Below, in pieces: positions 5,775 to 7,416 of a stretch of DNA of 7,416 nt; the stretch's first letter is position 1, and each line of letters opens with the position of its first letter. The DNA is from 2-12-FULL-60-19 sp041483675 (GTDB taxonomy: Bacteria > Desulfobacterota > Binatia > UBA9968). The DNA lies in contig JBGPGE010000163.1 in assembly GCA_041483675.1 (NCBI GenBank), positions 1-7,416 of the forward strand, in the 5' to 3' direction. A model generated the notes under the pieces. It was not told the origin of the DNA, did no database searches, and was given only the letters and a program-made list of their open reading frames with translations. The translations under genes were made by a program, and so were the position numbers.

Positions 5775-7416
5775 GGCCGTCTCGTTATCCGTTTGTTTCA
5801 CTTTTACTATCAAGTTTCGGTAACTATCCACAACCGCTTCCTGCTCCGGGTGAATCACGGTCGTCGTGTCCATCTGCTCGATCACTGCGGGGCCATGAAT
5901 CTTGTGGCCCGGCTCGAGCAGATTGCGGCTGTAGATCCGGCAATTCAGCAGGCCGTGCTCCTTGCCGAAGAATATTGTTCTCTCGCCGGTCAGCGCCGCT
6001 TCCACTTTTCTGCCCGTAGCCGTCGCCGGCGAAAGCTTCGCCTGCGGGACGATACCGGTGGAAATCAGGCGCAGGCTCACCAGCTCGACCGGCTCGGATT
6101 CCGCTTTATGGCCGTGCGCCTGCTCATGGTGCGCGTCGAAGCGTTGTCGTATTAAATTAAGATCAGCCGCTTTCAATGGCGGCATGGGCGAGGGGACGGT
6201 CAGCTCATACCCTTGGCCGGCGTAGCGCAAGTCCATGAACGGTTGCAGTGCAATCTCGCCGTCGCCGAACCCTTCGCCATGAAGGTCTTTTTTCGCCTGC
6301 TCGGTCAACTGGGAGAAGAGGCCGTTGAGCTCCTCGAGGTTCAACTCCTTAAGCGGCGCAAGCTTCGATCTCACGTAGTCATGCTTCACGTCCGCCAGCA
6401 GGAGGCCGAGCGCGGAGGTAACGCCCGGAGTCAGCGGAATGAGCAGCGTCGGGATTCCCAAATCGAGCGCCATCCTCCCCGCGTGCATCGGGCCGCCGCC
6501 GCCGAAGGCGATCAGCGTAAAATCCCGGATGTCGTAGCCGCGTTGGGATGAGACGGCTTTGATCGCTTCCTCCATCTTCGCGTTGATGATTTTGAGGATT
6601 CCATCCGCCGCCTCCAGCGTGCTCAGGCCCAGGCGGCGGGCGATCTTCTCTTCCAGCAGCTTCTCCGCCTTCGCACGGTTCAGCTTGAGGCGCCCGCCGA
6701 GGAATCTGTCGGGGTGGATGACGCCCAGGACGAGATTGGCGTCGGTGATCGTCACCTCCTCGCCGCCGTGGTCGTAGCAGATGGGGCCGGGGTCGGCGCC
6801 GGCGCTGTCGGGGCCGACCTGGACGCCGCCGACGGCGTCGATGCGCGCGATGGTGCCGCCTCCGGCGCTGACCGTGTGGATGTCGAGCATGGGGAGGCTG
6901 ATCGGCCGCTGGTTGATTCTCCCTTGCGTCGTGACGATCGGATTGCCCTCATGGATCAGCGCCACGTCGCAGCTGGTGCCGCCCATGTCGAAAGTGATGA
7001 TATTTTTAATGCCGACTCGCTGGCTGATGCCGACCGAGGCGATAACGCCGCCTGCCGGGCCGGAGAGCACAGTCGCTACCGGTTTCTTCGCCGCGCTCTG
7101 GAAGGTCGCCACGCCGCCGTTCGATTGCATGATGTAAAGTCGCGGCGTCGTGAGGCCGAGTTCTCTAAGCCTCTGTTCGAGGCGGCCCAAATATTTGCTC
7201 ATCACCGGCGCGATGTAAGCGTTGATGACCGTCGTGCTCATCCGGTAGAACTCGCGGATCTGCGGCAGGACTTCGCAGGAGAGCGATAGACTTGCCTCGG
7301 GAAATTCCCGCGCGGCGATCTCTTTGATCTTCAGCTCGTGGTCGGGATTCAAGAAGGAAAACAGAAAGCAGGCGGCGATGGATTCGACTTTTTTCTGCTT
7401 CAGCCTCCGGATCGCC
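5769..7416 (-). CDS. hyuA: Hydantoinase/5-oxoprolinase subunit A, 5' end cut by window edge
   Basis: This is the ATP-dependent subunit of the hydantoinase/oxoprolinase family (relatives: HyuA, the A half of 5-oxoprolinase, the acetone carboxylase beta subunit), cytoplasmic, activating the cyclic amide or ketone by phosphorylation for HyuB. The frame is open to base 7415 and reads AIRRLKQKKVESIAACFLFS before LNPDHELKIKEIAAREFP, so the TTG at 7350-7352 is internal. About 548 residues are present, so roughly 130-140 are missing compared with the usual ~680. Visible blocks are VINAYIAPVMSKYLGRLE, IMQSNGGVATF, SGPAGGVIASVG, and the actin-like ATPase signature FDMGGTSCDVAL (about residues 142-153 of the partial protein). 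GGGTIARID, GADPGPICYDHGG, AFGGGGPMHA and the C-terminal GPAVIEQMDTTTVIHP follow. It ends with TAA at 5769-5771, ~100 bases before hyuB copy 2, and is the only hyuA in the window serving two hyuB genes. Confidence 0.95.
   Translation of the reverse strand, partial: AIRRLKQKKVESIAACFLFSFLNPDHELKIKEIAAREFPEASLSLSCEVLPQIREFYRMSTTVINAYIAPVMSKYLGRLEQRLRELGLTTPRLYIMQSNGGVATFQSAAKKPVATVLSGPAGGVIASVGISQRVGIKNIITFDMGGTSCDVALIHEGNPIVTTQGRINQRPISLPMLDIHTVSAGGGTIARIDAVGGVQVGPDSAGADPGPICYDHGGEEVTITDANLVLGVIHPDRFLGGRLKLNRAKAEKLLEEKIARRLGLSTLEAADGILKIINAKMEEAIKAVSSQRGYDIRDFTLIAFGGGGPMHAGRMALDLGIPTLLIPLTPGVTSALGLLLADVKHDYVRSKLAPLKELNLEELNGLFSQLTEQAKKDLHGEGFGDGEIALQPFMDLRYAGQGYELTVPSPMPPLKAADLNLIRQRFDAHHEQAHGHKAESEPVELVSLRLISTGIVPQAKLSPATATGRKVEAALTGERTIFFGKEHGLLNCRIYSRNLLEPGHKIHGPAVIEQMDTTTVIHPEQEAVVDSYRNLIVKVKQTDNETAK

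Overview
The window looks like chromosomal DNA from a GC-rich, free-living bacterium. The long oxoprolinase/hydantoinase-type operon, a cytoplasm-looking NMT1-type binding protein, a stand-alone SWIB protein and AT-rich or palindromic intergenic repeats would suit an uncultivated soil or sediment lineage (for example Binatota, other former Deltaproteobacteria, Rokubacteria or Tectomicrobia). This placement rests on gene content only and is weak.

Layout. The + strand carries only the last ~140 codons of purF (bases 1-428), of the Fe-S type. A gene-free stretch follows (429-804). It holds a strong dyad at 557-594 and a terminator-like hairpin at 729-769. Everything else is on the - strand and reads right to left: hyuA (ATPase-type hydantoinase/5-oxoprolinase subunit A, cut by the right edge), hyuB copy 2, an NMT1/THI5-like substrate-binding protein, hyuB copy 1, and a small SWIB-domain protein with a strong Shine-Dalgarno. 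purF and the SWIB gene converge.

How the genes may work together. HyuA and HyuB normally form one ATP-dependent enzyme acting on a cyclic amide (5-oxoproline, hydantoins) or a related substrate. Here one hyuA is followed by two different hyuB genes with a substrate-binding-protein gene between them. This suggests either two alternative HyuB partners for one HyuA, or a locus caught after duplication. The substrate cannot be read from the sequence.

Most notable points. (1) The two hyuB genes share a perfect 135-bp direct repeat covering the whole non-coding leader and the first codons. They are ~94% identical over the first 150 residues, then drop abruptly to ~64% over the next 100, which is a mosaic or gene-conversion pattern. 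(2) hyuB copy 1 carries a one-base shift at a run of seven C (1180-1186) that replaces the normal C-terminus. (3) A perfect 34-bp palindrome (3896-3929) supplies the stop codon of hyuB copy 2 and a potential start codon of the next gene. (4) The duplicated leader folds into a 19-bp A/U-rich stem and has no Shine-Dalgarno next to the hyuB start. No RNA genes, CRISPR arrays, transposase genes or origins were seen.
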